Positions 51,612 to 60,513 of a DNA stretch of 64,000 bases are shown piece after piece. The stretch spans positions 1-64,000 of the forward strand of contig JAEZWW010000005.1 of assembly GCA_023442945.1 (NCBI GenBank), read 5' to 3'. Made by a program: the position numbers and the translations under genes. The DNA comes from Pseudomonadota bacterium. Its GTDB lineage: Bacteria; Pseudomonadota; Gammaproteobacteria; Burkholderiales; Burkholderiaceae_C. Within the stretch, counting starts at the first letter, position 1. The number at the start of each line of letters is the position of its first letter. A model generated the notes under the pieces. The model ran no database searches, was not told the origin of the DNA, and worked only from the letters and a program-made list of their open reading frames with translations.

Positions 51612-52517
51612 TCAAGTGCCACGCGGCGCCGCCGCAGTGGCGCGGATCAGGCGCCACACGCGCATGGCCAGGGGGGAGGGCGCGCGGTTGCGCCGGTGCA
51701 CCAACACGATGTCGCGCAGGACCTGGGGCGTCAAGGGCCGTGCCACCAGGCGGCTGAAGCCCTGGGGCGGCACCGCCAGGCCGGGCATGACGGTGATGCC
51801 GATGCCGGCTTCAACCATGCGGAACACGGTGGTCGGGTGGCCCAGCTCCTGTGCGACATCGCAGCGCACGTCATGGCGCGCCAAAGCCTCGTCGATCAGG
51901 CGGCGGCTGCCGGACGCGTGGTCCAGCAGCACCAGCGGGTGACCGGACAGCGCCGACCAGCGCACCGTGCGGCGCCGCGCCAGCGGGTGATCGGGGGGCA
52001 CGACCAGGACGAAGGGGTCTTGCATGATCGGTTCGGCGTACAGATCGTCGGTGGCCAAGGGCCCAATGACCACACCAAAGTCCACTTCACCGGCGCGCAC
52101 GCTGCCCAGCACGTCCTGCTGGATACGGTCGAGCAGCAGCAGTTGGATGTCCGGCTCTTGCCGGGCGCAGGCGGCGATGCAGCCGGGCATCAGGTTGGCC
52201 GACAGGGTGGGGCTGCTGGCCACGCGCACGGTGCCGCGCCGTGCCTCGCCCAGGTCGCGCACATCCTGCAAGGTCTGGTCCAGCTCGTCGAGCAGGCGGT
52301 CCAGCCGCGCCGCCAGGGACGCGCCGGCCTCGGTCAGGGCGACCTCGCGCGTGGTGCGATCCAGCAGCTTCAGGCCGAGCTGCGATTCCAGCTCCCGCAT
52401 CGCGCGGCTGACGGCAGGTTGGGTCAGGCCGATCGCGTCGCCGGCGCGGCTGAAATTGCGTTCTTGCGCGACGGCCTGAAACACGCGCAGCTGGCGCAGG
52501 GTGACGTGGGTATTCAT
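51612..52517 (-). CDS. LysR-family transcriptional regulator
   Basis: 301 aa. HTH at about 20-45 (FSRAGDAIGLTQPAVSRAMRELESQLGLKLLDR). Sensor domain with RVASSPTLSANLMPGCIAAC, VDFGVVIGPL and VMPGLAVPPQG. It is upstream of the MBL/monooxygenase genes on the same strand and divergent from a bile acid:Na+ symporter-like gene; it could regulate either. The AT-rich 61-bp divergent spacer (TATAAATCATAAATTCATCA) is the likely operator region. The MBL-gene spacer (51515-51611) is likewise AT-rich. Confidence 0.88.
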   Translation of the reverse strand: MNTHVTLRQLRVFQAVAQERNFSRAGDAIGLTQPAVSRAMRELESQLGLKLLDRTTREVALTEAGASLAARLDRLLDELDQTLQDVRDLGEARRGTVRVASSPTLSANLMPGCIAACARQEPDIQLLLLDRIQQDVLGSVRAGEVDFGVVIGPLATDDLYAEPIMQDPFVLVVPPDHPLARRRTVRWSALSGHPLVLLDHASGSRRLIDEALARHDVRCDVAQELGHPTTVFRMVEAGIGITVMPGLAVPPQGFSRLVARPLTPQVLRDIVLVHRRNRAPSPLAMRVWRLIRATAAAPRGT

Positions 52518-52578
52518 AGCTATAAATCATAAATTCATCAGATAAATCCATTTCTCTTTTGAATGAACGACTGGCCCA

Positions 52579-53592
52579 ATGGCGCGCATGGCACGTTCGC
52601 GTTTTCTCCCCGACAACTTCACCCTGGCCCTGGTGGCCACCGTGGCCCTGGCCACGCTGCTGCCTGCGGCAGGCGGGGTGGCCCAGTTCTTTGACGGCCT
52701 GACCACCGCTGCCATCGGCCTGCTGTTCTTCCTGCACGGCGCCAAGCTGTCGCGCGAAGCCATTCTGGCTGGCGTGACCCACTGGCGGCTGCACCTGCTG
52801 GTGTTCTGCTGCACCTTTGTGCTGTTCCCATTCCTGGGCTGGGCGCTGAAGCCCGTGCTGGCGCCGCTGGTCACGCCCGAGCTGTACCTGGGCATCCTGT
52901 ACCTGTGCGTGCTGCCGGCCACCGTGCAATCGGCCATTGCCTTCACGTCACTGGCCCGCGGCAACGTCCCGGCCGCCGTGTGCAGCGCGTCGGCATCGAC
53001 CTTGCTTGGCGTGTTCGTCACGCCGCTCTTGGTCAACCTGCTGGTGGTGCAGAGACACGGCGGCTCGTCGCTGGCGTCGGTCGGACGCATCCTGCTGCAG
53101 CTGATGGTGCCTTTCGTCCTGGGGCATTTGCTGCGCCCGTGGATCGGCGGCTTCGTCAAACGCCACGCGGCTGGTCTGAAGTTTGTCGACCAGGGCTCGA
53201 TCCTGCTGGTGGTCTACACCGCTTTCAGCGCCGCCGTGGTCGAAGGGCTGTGGAAACAGGTCCCGTTGTCGGCGCTGGCGGGCTTGCTGGTGGTGTGCGC
53301 CGTGCTGCTGGCCTTAGCGCTGACACTGACCACCCTGGCGGCGCGCAAGCTGGGCTTTGACAAGGCAGACGAGATCACCATCGTCTTCTGCGGTTCCAAG
53401 AAAAGCCTGGCCAGCGGCGTGCCCATGGCCAAGGTGTTGTTCCCGGCGCACGCCGTCGGCGCCATCGTGCTGCCGCTAATGGTGTTCCACCAGCTGCAGC
53501 TGATGGTCTGCGCCGTGCTGGCCCAGCGCTACGCCCGCCGGCCGGAAACGCCGGACGCGGAACCCGGCAACGAAGGTTGGTCGCGCGCTTGA
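52579..53592 (+). CDS. Bile acid:sodium symporter-family transporter (YfeH-like)
   Basis: 337 aa with about ten membrane helices. Family segments: NFTLALVATVALATLLPAAG, GLTTAAIGLLFFLHGAKLSR, LYLGILYLCVLPATVQSAIA and the conserved ITIVFCGSKKSLASGVPMAK. The SBF-like group moves organic anions with sodium; substrate unknown. Divergent from the LysR gene, it might carry the aromatic acid handled by the neighbouring catabolic cluster (inference). An ATG nine bases downstream is an alternative start. Confidence 0.87.
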   Translation: MARMARSRFLPDNFTLALVATVALATLLPAAGGVAQFFDGLTTAAIGLLFFLHGAKLSREAILAGVTHWRLHLLVFCCTFVLFPFLGWALKPVLAPLVTPELYLGILYLCVLPATVQSAIAFTSLARGNVPAAVCSASASTLLGVFVTPLLVNLLVVQRHGGSSLASVGRILLQLMVPFVLGHLLRPWIGGFVKRHAAGLKFVDQGSILLVVYTAFSAAVVEGLWKQVPLSALAGLLVVCAVLLALALTLTTLAARKLGFDKADEITIVFCGSKKSLASGVPMAKVLFPAHAVGAIVLPLMVFHQLQLMVCAVLAQRYARRPETPDAEPGNEGWSRA

Positions 53593-53614
53593 GGGCTTGA
53601 GGGCGCGCGGAGGC

Positions 53615-53641
53615 GAAAATCGGAATCTGACCCCGATTTTC
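53615..53641. terminator. Bidirectional hairpin between two convergent genes
   Basis: GAAAATCGG pairs with CCGATTTTC (9 bp) across a 9-base loop, with A and T tracts in the arms. It lies exactly at the 3' ends of the symporter and LprI-like genes and can serve both. Confidence 0.6.
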
Positions 53642-54047
53642 AGCGCTCGGGCATCAGCCGCTCAAGCGCACGGGCGCGGTCGGCGGTCATCTCCAGGTGG
53701 CAGGCGCTGCCGGCCACGCGGGCGATGGTGCCGCCGTCGGGGTCGGCCTGGAACCGGCAGTTGGCGTCGCGAAAGGGCAGCCACAAACGTTGGACCGCCT
53801 GCAGCTGGCTGCGCCGCTCGGGCGTAAGCGTTTCCAGCAGCTGCCCGTACGCGGCGTTCAGGCGCCGGTCCTGGCGCTGCAATTCGACGCCAATGCATTC
53901 GACCATCGACGCGGTCACGCCGGCGGCTTTTTCCATGCAGGCGCGGTAGGTGCTGGAATAGTCCGCCTCGTCGGCCAGGGCAGTGCCGCTGGCGCAAGCG
54001 CTGGCGATCAGAGCGGCGGCAAGGCGCGGGGCGAACAGACGGGTCAT
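53640..54047 (-). CDS. LprI-type (DUF1311) secreted protein
   Basis: 135 aa from MTRLFAPRLAAALIASACAS with a signal peptide cleaved near ALA-DEA. The mature domain fits DUF1311/lysozyme inhibitor LprI: ACMEKAAGVTASMVECIGVE, RLNAAYGQLLETLTPERRSQ, LQAVQRLWLPFRDANCRF and a late SACHLEMTADRARAL, with four conserved cysteines. Mycobacterial LprI inhibits lysozyme; most proteobacterial members are untested. Its stop lies inside the bidirectional hairpin. Confidence 0.85.
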   Translation of the reverse strand: MTRLFAPRLAAALIASACASGTALADEADYSSTYRACMEKAAGVTASMVECIGVELQRQDRRLNAAYGQLLETLTPERRSQLQAVQRLWLPFRDANCRFQADPDGGTIARVAGSACHLEMTADRARALERLMPER

Positions 54048-54080
54048 GGCAGGGCGCACGGGGATTTTTCCTTTGGGTGA

Positions 54081-54938
54081 TCAGGCCGGCGTGGCGGCGC
54101 GGTGGCCCAGGCGGCGGGTGACGTTGGCGGCGTGCTCACGCAGCAGGCGCCCCGCCGGGCCGTCAATTTCCGCGTCGAAAGCGCCTTCCGGCCCAATCAT
54201 CGTCATGACCAGAGCCAGGTGGCCTGCGGCATCGAAAACCGGGGCGCACAAGGTATTGACGCCCGGTTGCGGCATGGACAGCCCGCGCCCCATGCCGCTG
54301 GCGCGGATGTCGGTCAGCAGGCGCTGGATCTCCGGCGCGTCGAAGTCGGCGCTGGTGCCGCCGACGACGCGGCGGTGTTCGTCTTCCAGCATGGTGCGCA
54401 CCATCTTCTCGGGCAGGTAGGCGGCAAAGACGCGGCCAGTGATGGTGTTGAACAGCGACATCACCGTGCCCACGCGCAGGTTCACGTGCAGCGGGTAGCG
54501 CGGTTCATCCAAACGCACCACCGTGGGGCCCAACTGGCCCCAGACCGCCAGCGCGATGCTCAAATCGGCGCGGCTGGCCAGCACGGCGGCCTCCTGGCTG
54601 GCCTCGGTCAAGGGGTCCAGCTGCTGCAGCGCAGCCAGGCCCATCTGTAAGGCAGCGGGACCCAGTTCGTAATGGCCGGTGAGCGGGCTTTGCTTGACCA
54701 TGCCGGCGGCCATGAAGCTGACCAGGTACGGGTGGGCCTTGCCGGGTGGCATGTCGGCCAGGGCGGCCAATTCCTTCAGCGCCAGGGGGCGCTGCTGCTC
54801 GGTCAAGGCCTGCAGCACGCGCATGCCGACCTCAATCGACTGGATGCGGCGCTGGCGTTTGGGTTCGGACAAGGCGTCGACCGCATCGTCGGACGCGGTG
54901 TCGAGGGGGGCATCATCGGTGGGCGGTGGCGTGGCCAT
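54081..54938 (-). CDS. IclR-family transcriptional regulator
   Basis: 285 aa. An acidic leader of about 28 residues, then the IclR HTH (QSIEVGMRVLQALTEQQRPL, ALKELAALADMPPGKAHPYL) and the effector domain with VGTVMSLFNTITGRVFAAYL, GRGLSMPQPGVNTLCAPVFD and HLALVMTMIGPEGAFDAE. IclR proteins control catabolic operons with small acids as ligands. No obvious target adjoins it: the gene next door on the other strand encodes an FMN reductase. Confidence 0.92.
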   Translation of the reverse strand: MATPPPTDDAPLDTASDDAVDALSEPKRQRRIQSIEVGMRVLQALTEQQRPLALKELAALADMPPGKAHPYLVSFMAAGMVKQSPLTGHYELGPAALQMGLAALQQLDPLTEASQEAAVLASRADLSIALAVWGQLGPTVVRLDEPRYPLHVNLRVGTVMSLFNTITGRVFAAYLPEKMVRTMLEDEHRRVVGGTSADFDAPEIQRLLTDIRASGMGRGLSMPQPGVNTLCAPVFDAAGHLALVMTMIGPEGAFDAEIDGPAGRLLREHAANVTRRLGHRAATPA

Positions 54939-55074
54939 GCGGGCATCTTATCGGCCTTGGCCGCACGTCCTACATGAAGCCAGGAAGTCCTGCGGTGGCG
55001 AGGTTTTGCCAATGCGCGCATGATGCGCGCCTGTCCAAACCCAGGCGCTTTTTCGCGCCACCCGAGGAGAACCC

Positions 55075-55632
55075 GTGACCCAAATCAACGTCGCCGTCGT
55101 CGTCGGCAGCATCCGCAAGGAATCTTTCAACCGCCAGTTTGCCGAGGCTTTCGTCAAGCTGGCACCGGCGGATTTCAAATTCTCGTTCGTGCGCATCGAC
55201 GACCTCCCCCTGTACGACCAGGATGCGGACGCCGCGCCCGCCGTGCCTTCCGTCGCTCGCCTGCGCGACGAGATCAAGGCGGCCGACGCGGTGCTGTTCT
55301 TCACGCCGGAATACAACCGCTCCATCCCGGGCGTGCTGAAGAACGCGATCGACCAGGCGTCGCGCCCCTGGGGCAAGAGCGTGTGGGCCGGCAAGCCCAC
55401 GGCCGTGCTGGGGGTGTCGGTCGGCCCGATCGGCGCCGCGCTCGCGCAACAGCATCTGCGCAACGTGTTGGCCTACCTGGCCATGCCGACGCTGGCGGGC
55501 AACGAAGCCTTCATCCATTGGAAGGACGGCCTGGTGGTCGACGGCGAAGTTGGCCCGCAGAGCAAGGAATTCGCCCAGGGCCTGATGAACGCCTTCGTCG
55601 ACTGGGTCAAGAAGTTCGTGCCGGCCAAGTAA
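55075..55632 (+). CDS. NADPH-dependent FMN reductase
   Basis: 185 aa from GTG, 5 bases after GAGGAGA. Flavodoxin-like fold: VAVVVGSIRKESFNRQFAEA (FMN phosphate loop), FFTPEYNRSIPGVLKNAIDQ with the conserved PEYN, and KPTAVLGVSVGPIGAALAQQ. Members reduce FMN, quinones, chromate or azo dyes. The role here is not given by context: an IclR regulator is divergent and a terminator follows. Confidence 0.92.
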   Translation: MTQINVAVVVGSIRKESFNRQFAEAFVKLAPADFKFSFVRIDDLPLYDQDADAAPAVPSVARLRDEIKAADAVLFFTPEYNRSIPGVLKNAIDQASRPWGKSVWAGKPTAVLGVSVGPIGAALAQQHLRNVLAYLAMPTLAGNEAFIHWKDGLVVDGEVGPQSKEFAQGLMNAFVDWVKKFVPAK

Positions 55633-55724
55633 GCGGCTGGCGCGGCCCGGCGGGCGGTGCGCAGCTTGCCGCCGCCCCGGGGCGCCACGGCCTTCACCGG
55701 CCGACCGGTCCATTCAAGACCCAT

Positions 55725-55748
55725 CGCCGGCCACGCGCCGGCGTTTTT
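55725..55748 (+). terminator. Rho-independent terminator after the FMN reductase gene
   Basis: Stem CGCCGGC/GCCGGCG with loop CACGC, followed by TTTTT. It is about 92 bases after the stop codon. Confidence 0.85.
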
Positions 55749-55816
55749 GTGAGCGCTTGAGAAAAGGCTGCCCGGGCGATTCTGGCGGTAAAATCGCACG
55801 CCATCGCCCGTCCAGG

Positions 55817-55845
55817 TGGCGCAAGCAGCTACCCGTTTGATAGCG
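55817..55845 (+). repeat. Dispersed repeat family 1, copy 14 (partial, variant type)
   Basis: Reads GTGGCGCAAGCAGCTACCCG, TTTGATAGC: only the inner half of the element, with GCGCAAGCAGCTA in place of GCGCGGCCAGCTA. Confidence 0.65.
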
Positions 55846-55968
55846 CCAGGCGTCCGCCGCCCATCCGGTTGGCCACCACCGCCGGTCAGCGCAGGGGAAC
55901 CTCCGCCGGCCGCGCGCGATCAGCCCGTAGCCGCGTGCAACCGGCGGCCATGTTCCCAGGGGATTGTC

Positions 55969-56493
55969 TTGATCAGTGCTTTCTTTGCCCACCCACGCCG
56001 CGTGTTCGGCGCCATCGCCGTCATCAGCGCCGCCATGCTGGCCTTCGGCATTCTTTACCTGCAGAACGTGGTGGGGCTCGACCCGTGCCCGATGTGCATC
56101 GTGCAGCGCTACGCGCTGATCGTGGTGGGCGTGTTCTGCGCCATCGCCGCGTTCACGGGCAAGGCCTCGGCCTGGCGCTTCTGGGGGCTGATGGCCGTCG
56201 GCGTGTCCGGTTTCGGCGCCTTCACTGCCGCGCGCCAGAGTTGGCTGCAGTGGTACCCGCCCGAGTTCGCCACCTGCGGGCGCGACATTTACGGGATGAT
56301 CGAATCCTTCCCGCTGCAGCGCGCCATCCCCATGATCTTCAAGGGCAGCGGCGATTGCAGCGCCGTCGACTGGACCTTCCTGGGCGGCACCATCGCCAAC
56401 TGGTCCTTCGTCTGGTTCGTCGTCTTCATCGTGGTAATCCTGGTCACACTGCTCAAGCTGCCGCGTGCCAAGGGCGGCGTCATGCCGGCCTGA
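55969..56493 (+). CDS. dsbB: Disulfide bond formation protein B
   Basis: 174 aa from a TTG placed about 6 bases after AGGGG; no ATG lies in frame before the conserved region. Four membrane helices and both redox pairs: Cys40-x-x-Cys43 in GLDPCPMCIVQRYAL and Cys103/Cys130 in the second periplasmic loop (EFATCGRD, GSGDCSAVDW). DsbB reoxidises DsbA by passing electrons to quinone. It is convergent with glsB across a shared terminator. Confidence 0.93.
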   Translation: MISAFFAHPRRVFGAIAVISAAMLAFGILYLQNVVGLDPCPMCIVQRYALIVVGVFCAIAAFTGKASAWRFWGLMAVGVSGFGAFTAARQSWLQWYPPEFATCGRDIYGMIESFPLQRAIPMIFKGSGDCSAVDWTFLGGTIANWSFVWFVVFIVVILVTLLKLPRAKGGVMPA

Positions 56494-56540
56494 ATTGCCC
56501 CGTGATCTGAAGGGCGCGGGGCACCGCGCCCCGAGCGCAA

Positions 56541-56566
56541 AAAAGCGGCCCGCAAGGCCGCTTTTT
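56541..56566. terminator. Bidirectional terminator between dsbB and glsB
   Basis: Ten-base-pair stem AAAAGCGGCC/GGCCGCTTTT with loop CGCAA, an A run on the left and a T run on the right, so it works in both directions. Confidence 0.9.
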
Positions 56567-56603
56567 CGTTTCCACCGCCTTGACCAGCGGCGCTTCTAGG
56601 GCA

Positions 56604-56849
56604 TCACACCCGTTTGATCACCCGCAGCACCACGATCAGGATCACCGCGCCCAGCGTGGCGACCAAGATGCTGCCCAGCAGGCCGCCGCCCACCGCGCCG
56701 CCGAGCGAGCCGAACAAAAAGCCGCCCAGCAGCGCGCCCAGCACGCCCACGACCATGTCGCCGACCAACCCGTAGCCGCCGCCTTTGACCAGCATGCTGG
56801 CCAGCCAACCGGCGATCAGGCCGACGATCAAGAACCAGACGATTTCCAT
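56604..56849 (-). CDS. GlsB/YeaQ/YmgE-family stress-response membrane protein
   Basis: 81 aa, nearly all hydrophobic and glycine rich: MEIVWFLIVGLIAGWLASML, GDMVVGVLGALLGGFLFGSL, and a last helix VATLGAVILIVVLRVIKRV. The pattern of three membrane helices with GLIAGWLA is diagnostic for the transglycosylase-associated family, induced by stress in enteric bacteria. Mechanism unknown. The 179-bp gap upstream (56850-57028) holds nothing I recognise. Confidence 0.93.
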   Translation of the reverse strand: MEIVWFLIVGLIAGWLASMLVKGGGYGLVGDMVVGVLGALLGGFLFGSLGGAVGGGLLGSILVATLGAVILIVVLRVIKRV

Positions 56850-57028
56850 GGCGATACCCCCGAAAGCAAGAACGTCCTGCCTGTTGCGCGGCGCCCGATG
56901 CAGCCAGCGCTTGCAGGAACTAGGACGGACTGTAGGCAGAGTCCCCGCCGCCCGCCGTAGGAGAACTGGCCGCCGCCGTGACAGTGCGGCGAGCCTTGCG
57001 GTAACAGCCCGGTGCGCCCGGGCGGCGT

Positions 57029-58375
<1,347 letters not shown>

Positions 58376-58502
58376 CGGTGCGGGAAAGGGTTGGGAAGGC
58401 CAGAGCGGCCAGCGGCGCCGGGGCGCGAACGCGGCGGACGCCAGGAAATGCGCGCGATTTTAGCGAGCGCAGGCTGCGCTCTGCCCGCCATCGCAGGTTT
58501 TT

Positions 58503-58568
58503 TACTATTGAAACAATAGCTGGCCGCGCAGATGGCTGTAGGGCCAGGTGCCAAAAACGCTTAAAAGA
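58503..58568 (-). repeat. Dispersed repeat family 1, copy 15
   Basis: Reverse copy: TACTATTGAAACAATAGCTG, GCCGCGCAGATGGCTGTAGG, GCCAGGTGCC. It lies between argA and the 3' end of the GAF-Fis regulator gene, ending at that gene's stop codon. Confidence 0.92.
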
Positions 58569-59684
58569 TCAATCGACAGCGCCGGTGGGGCGGCGCGCTT
58601 GCCCCAGGCGCCGGTAGACGGTGGCGCGGCTCACGCCCAGCGCCTGGGCGGCTTCGCTGACGTTGCCACCGGCTGTGCGCACGGCCTGCTGGATCAGCTC
58701 GTCGGTCACGCTGCGCAGGGGCGCGGCGGGTTCGGCGCCGCCTTCGGGCGCCGCGCCGCTGCGGCTGGCGCGCACGGTCACGCGCAGGCCCGACCACAGC
58801 GGCACCGGCACGGCGCTGCCGCGCTGGGCCAGGTCAAACAACTGCGCCCAGGGCAGGGCGAACAGCTCGTCGGCGTGCGGCGCGGGGTGGGGGCCGCCGT
58901 GCAGGCTGGGCAGCATGTCGCGCGCGGCGGCGTTGGCGCTGACCACGGCGCCGCCCGCGTCCAGGCACAGCAGCGCGGCGCGCTCGGCGGGCGCCATGCC
59001 GTCGTACCAGGCCAGGCGCAGGCACAGCGCGTGCGGCACGGCCAGCACCAGCGCGTCTTCGATCTGGCGCGCCGACTGGGCCACCAGGTGCTTCAGCTCG
59101 GGGCGCTCGGCCACGTTCACGCCGGTCAGGTCCAGCATGCCGACGCAGTCGCCGCGTGGGCCGATCAGCGGTGCGCCGGCGCAGCTGTAGACGGCGGTGT
59201 CCTCAAAAAAGTGTTCGCCTCGGTGCAGCCAGACGGGTTGCAGCTCGGTCAACGCCGCGCCAATGGCGCTGGTGCCCACGCTGCGCTCGGACAAATCCAC
59301 GCCCACGCGGGCGATGGCGTCGGTGGCGCGGTTGCTGCGGTCGATGGCGCCGGCGGTGCCGACGACGGTGCCGTGCGCGTCGGTCAGGATGGCGAAGTAG
59401 CGGATCGGCGCCACGGCGCGCGCCAGGCGTTCCATCTCGGGCTGGGCCGCGGCCAACAGGGCGTGCGCGGCGTCGCGGGTGTCGCGCTGGGTGGCGGCGG
59501 ACACGGTGGCAAAGCGCACCGGCTCGGCCGGGTTCTGGCCCTGGGCCAGGCAGCGCTGCCAGGACCGCGCCAGCCAGGCGCGGTCGAACCAGGCGTTCAC
59601 CAGCGCGTCGGTCGCGGACGCGGCGCCGCCCAGCGCCTGCTGGCGCGCCAACGCGATCTGTTGCAAGCGATGTGCTTCGCCCAA
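58569..59684 (-). CDS. GAF-domain/Fis-type HTH regulator without AAA+ domain (AcoR-like)
   Basis: 371 aa from a TTG, 7 bases after AGGAG; earlier in-frame codons lie over the divergent cutS gene. Residues 45-220 resemble the AcoR N-terminus and GAF domain (NAWFDRAWLARSWQRCLAQG; SERSVGTSAIGAALTELQPV; YSCAGAPLIGPRGDCVGMLD). A linker follows, then a C-terminal Fis helix-turn-helix (AGGNVSEAAQALGVSRATVYRRL). The central AAA+ sigma-54-activating module with GAFTGA is absent, so it cannot remodel sigma-54 holoenzyme in the usual way. It is divergent from the molybdenum hydroxylase genes and is their probable regulator. Confidence 0.82.
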   Translation of the reverse strand: MGEAHRLQQIALARQQALGGAASATDALVNAWFDRAWLARSWQRCLAQGQNPAEPVRFATVSAATQRDTRDAAHALLAAAQPEMERLARAVAPIRYFAILTDAHGTVVGTAGAIDRSNRATDAIARVGVDLSERSVGTSAIGAALTELQPVWLHRGEHFFEDTAVYSCAGAPLIGPRGDCVGMLDLTGVNVAERPELKHLVAQSARQIEDALVLAVPHALCLRLAWYDGMAPAERAALLCLDAGGAVVSANAAARDMLPSLHGGPHPAPHADELFALPWAQLFDLAQRGSAVPVPLWSGLRVTVRASRSGAAPEGGAEPAAPLRSVTDELIQQAVRTAGGNVSEAAQALGVSRATVYRRLGQARRPTGAVD

Positions 59685-59721
59685 GCCGTGTCTCCTGTGG
59701 CGGCGGCAGGCGCGCCGCCGT

Positions 59722-59736
59722 GTCTCATTCTGAGAC
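59722..59736. promoter_or_regulatory. Inverted repeat between GAF-Fis regulator and cutS, candidate operator
   Basis: GTCTCA-TTC-TGAGAC, a perfect palindrome. It lies 37 bp upstream of the regulator start. A second, weaker symmetric site GGTTTAACC lies nearby (59765-59773). I recall TGTCTC/GAGACA-type half-sites for AcoR-like regulators, which supports but does not prove the assignment. Confidence 0.5.
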
Positions 59737-59781
59737 TTTCCTTGTCCGGGCCATGCCAAACTAGGGTTTAACCTAGGCCAT

Positions 59782-59798
59782 CCGCCCAAGGCGGTTTT
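59782..59798 (+). other. Small stem-loop with T run in the cutS leader
   Basis: CCGCC-CAA-GGCGG followed by TTTT, 73 bp before the cutS start. It could be a weak attenuator or terminator. Too small for confidence. Confidence 0.3.
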
Positions 59799-59870
59799 CA
59801 AGAATGGTCGGATTGTCACACCCCAAGTGCATTCTCGTTTTTCCCCGACAACAAGCAGGAGACTCCCACG

Positions 59871-60353
59871 ATGAAAGTTGAACTCACGGTCAACGGGCAA
59901 GCGGTCAGCGCGGACGTGCCGGAAAACACCTTGCTGGTGCAGCTGCTGCGCGAACACCTGCGCCTGACCGGCACGCACGTGGGCTGTGACACGGCCCAGT
60001 GCGGCGCCTGCACCGTCATCGCGCAGTTCGACGGCGGCGATGAACGCAGCATCAAAGCCTGCAACGTCGTGGTCGGCCAGATGCAGGGCGCGCGCATCAC
60101 CACCATCGAAGGCATCGCCGCGGCCGACGGCACCATGCACCCGATGCAGGTCGCCTTCAAGGACTGCCACGGCCTGCAGTGCGGCTTTTGCACGCCCGGC
60201 ATGGTGATGAGCGCGATCGACCTGCTCAAGCACCACCCCCAAGCCGACGAGGCCGAGATCCGCGAACAGCTGGAAGGCAACATCTGCCGCTGCACCGGCT
60301 ACCAGAACATCGTCAAGGCGGTTCAGCAAGCGCAGCAAGTGATGGCCCCCTGA
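59871..60353 (+). CDS. Molybdenum hydroxylase small (2Fe-2S) subunit
   Basis: 160 aa iron-sulfur subunit of a xanthine dehydrogenase/CO dehydrogenase-family enzyme. The plant-type cluster uses Cys39, Cys44, Cys47 (GCDTAQCGAC) and Cys64; the distal cluster uses Cys104/Cys107 (QCGFCTPGM) and Cys139/Cys141 (CRCTGYQN). It passes electrons from the Mo centre to FAD. An AGGAGAC site lies before the ATG. First gene of the small-large-medium cluster. The stop codon sits within repeat family 2. Confidence 0.95.
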   Translation: MKVELTVNGQAVSADVPENTLLVQLLREHLRLTGTHVGCDTAQCGACTVIAQFDGGDERSIKACNVVVGQMQGARITTIEGIAAADGTMHPMQVAFKDCHGLQCGFCTPGMVMSAIDLLKHHPQADEAEIREQLEGNICRCTGYQNIVKAVQQAQQVMAP

Positions 60354-60405
60354 GGCGCTGGCGCGCCTTCCCCCGCTCTCTTCGGGCGGGGACCACGCTG
60401 GTGTC
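60346..60405 (+). repeat. Dispersed repeat family 2, copy C (spans the small-subunit stop codon)
   Basis: Reads CCCCCTGAGGCGCTGGCGCG, CCTTCCCCCGCTCTCTTCGG, GCGGGGACCACG. The TGA of the small-subunit gene lies inside it. C- and G-runs can pair (CCCCCGC with GCGGGG). It lies in the 160-bp gap before the large-subunit gene. Confidence 0.82.
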
Positions 60406-60513
60406 CGGCACAGGTCCGGACACGGCGTGCGCTGAGACGGCCTGCTACGCGGCCATCTGACCGATTGGATCTGGCCGCGTCAACGAGACATGCAACAAGG
60501 ACAGGAGACAAAA

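Larger units (their letters stand above)
55633..55968 (+). other. 336-bp spacer between FMN reductase and dsbB
   Basis: Holds a terminator (55725-55748), a partial repeat copy (55817-55845) and GC-rich sequence with no credible ORF. The dsbB ribosome site AGGGG is at its end. Confidence 0.6.

Noticed and set aside
59737..59870. Sigma-54 promoter for the Mo-hydroxylase genes, expected from an AcoR-like regulator
   Set aside because: No GG-N10-GC element with acceptable flanks is present, and the regulator lacks the AAA+ domain.
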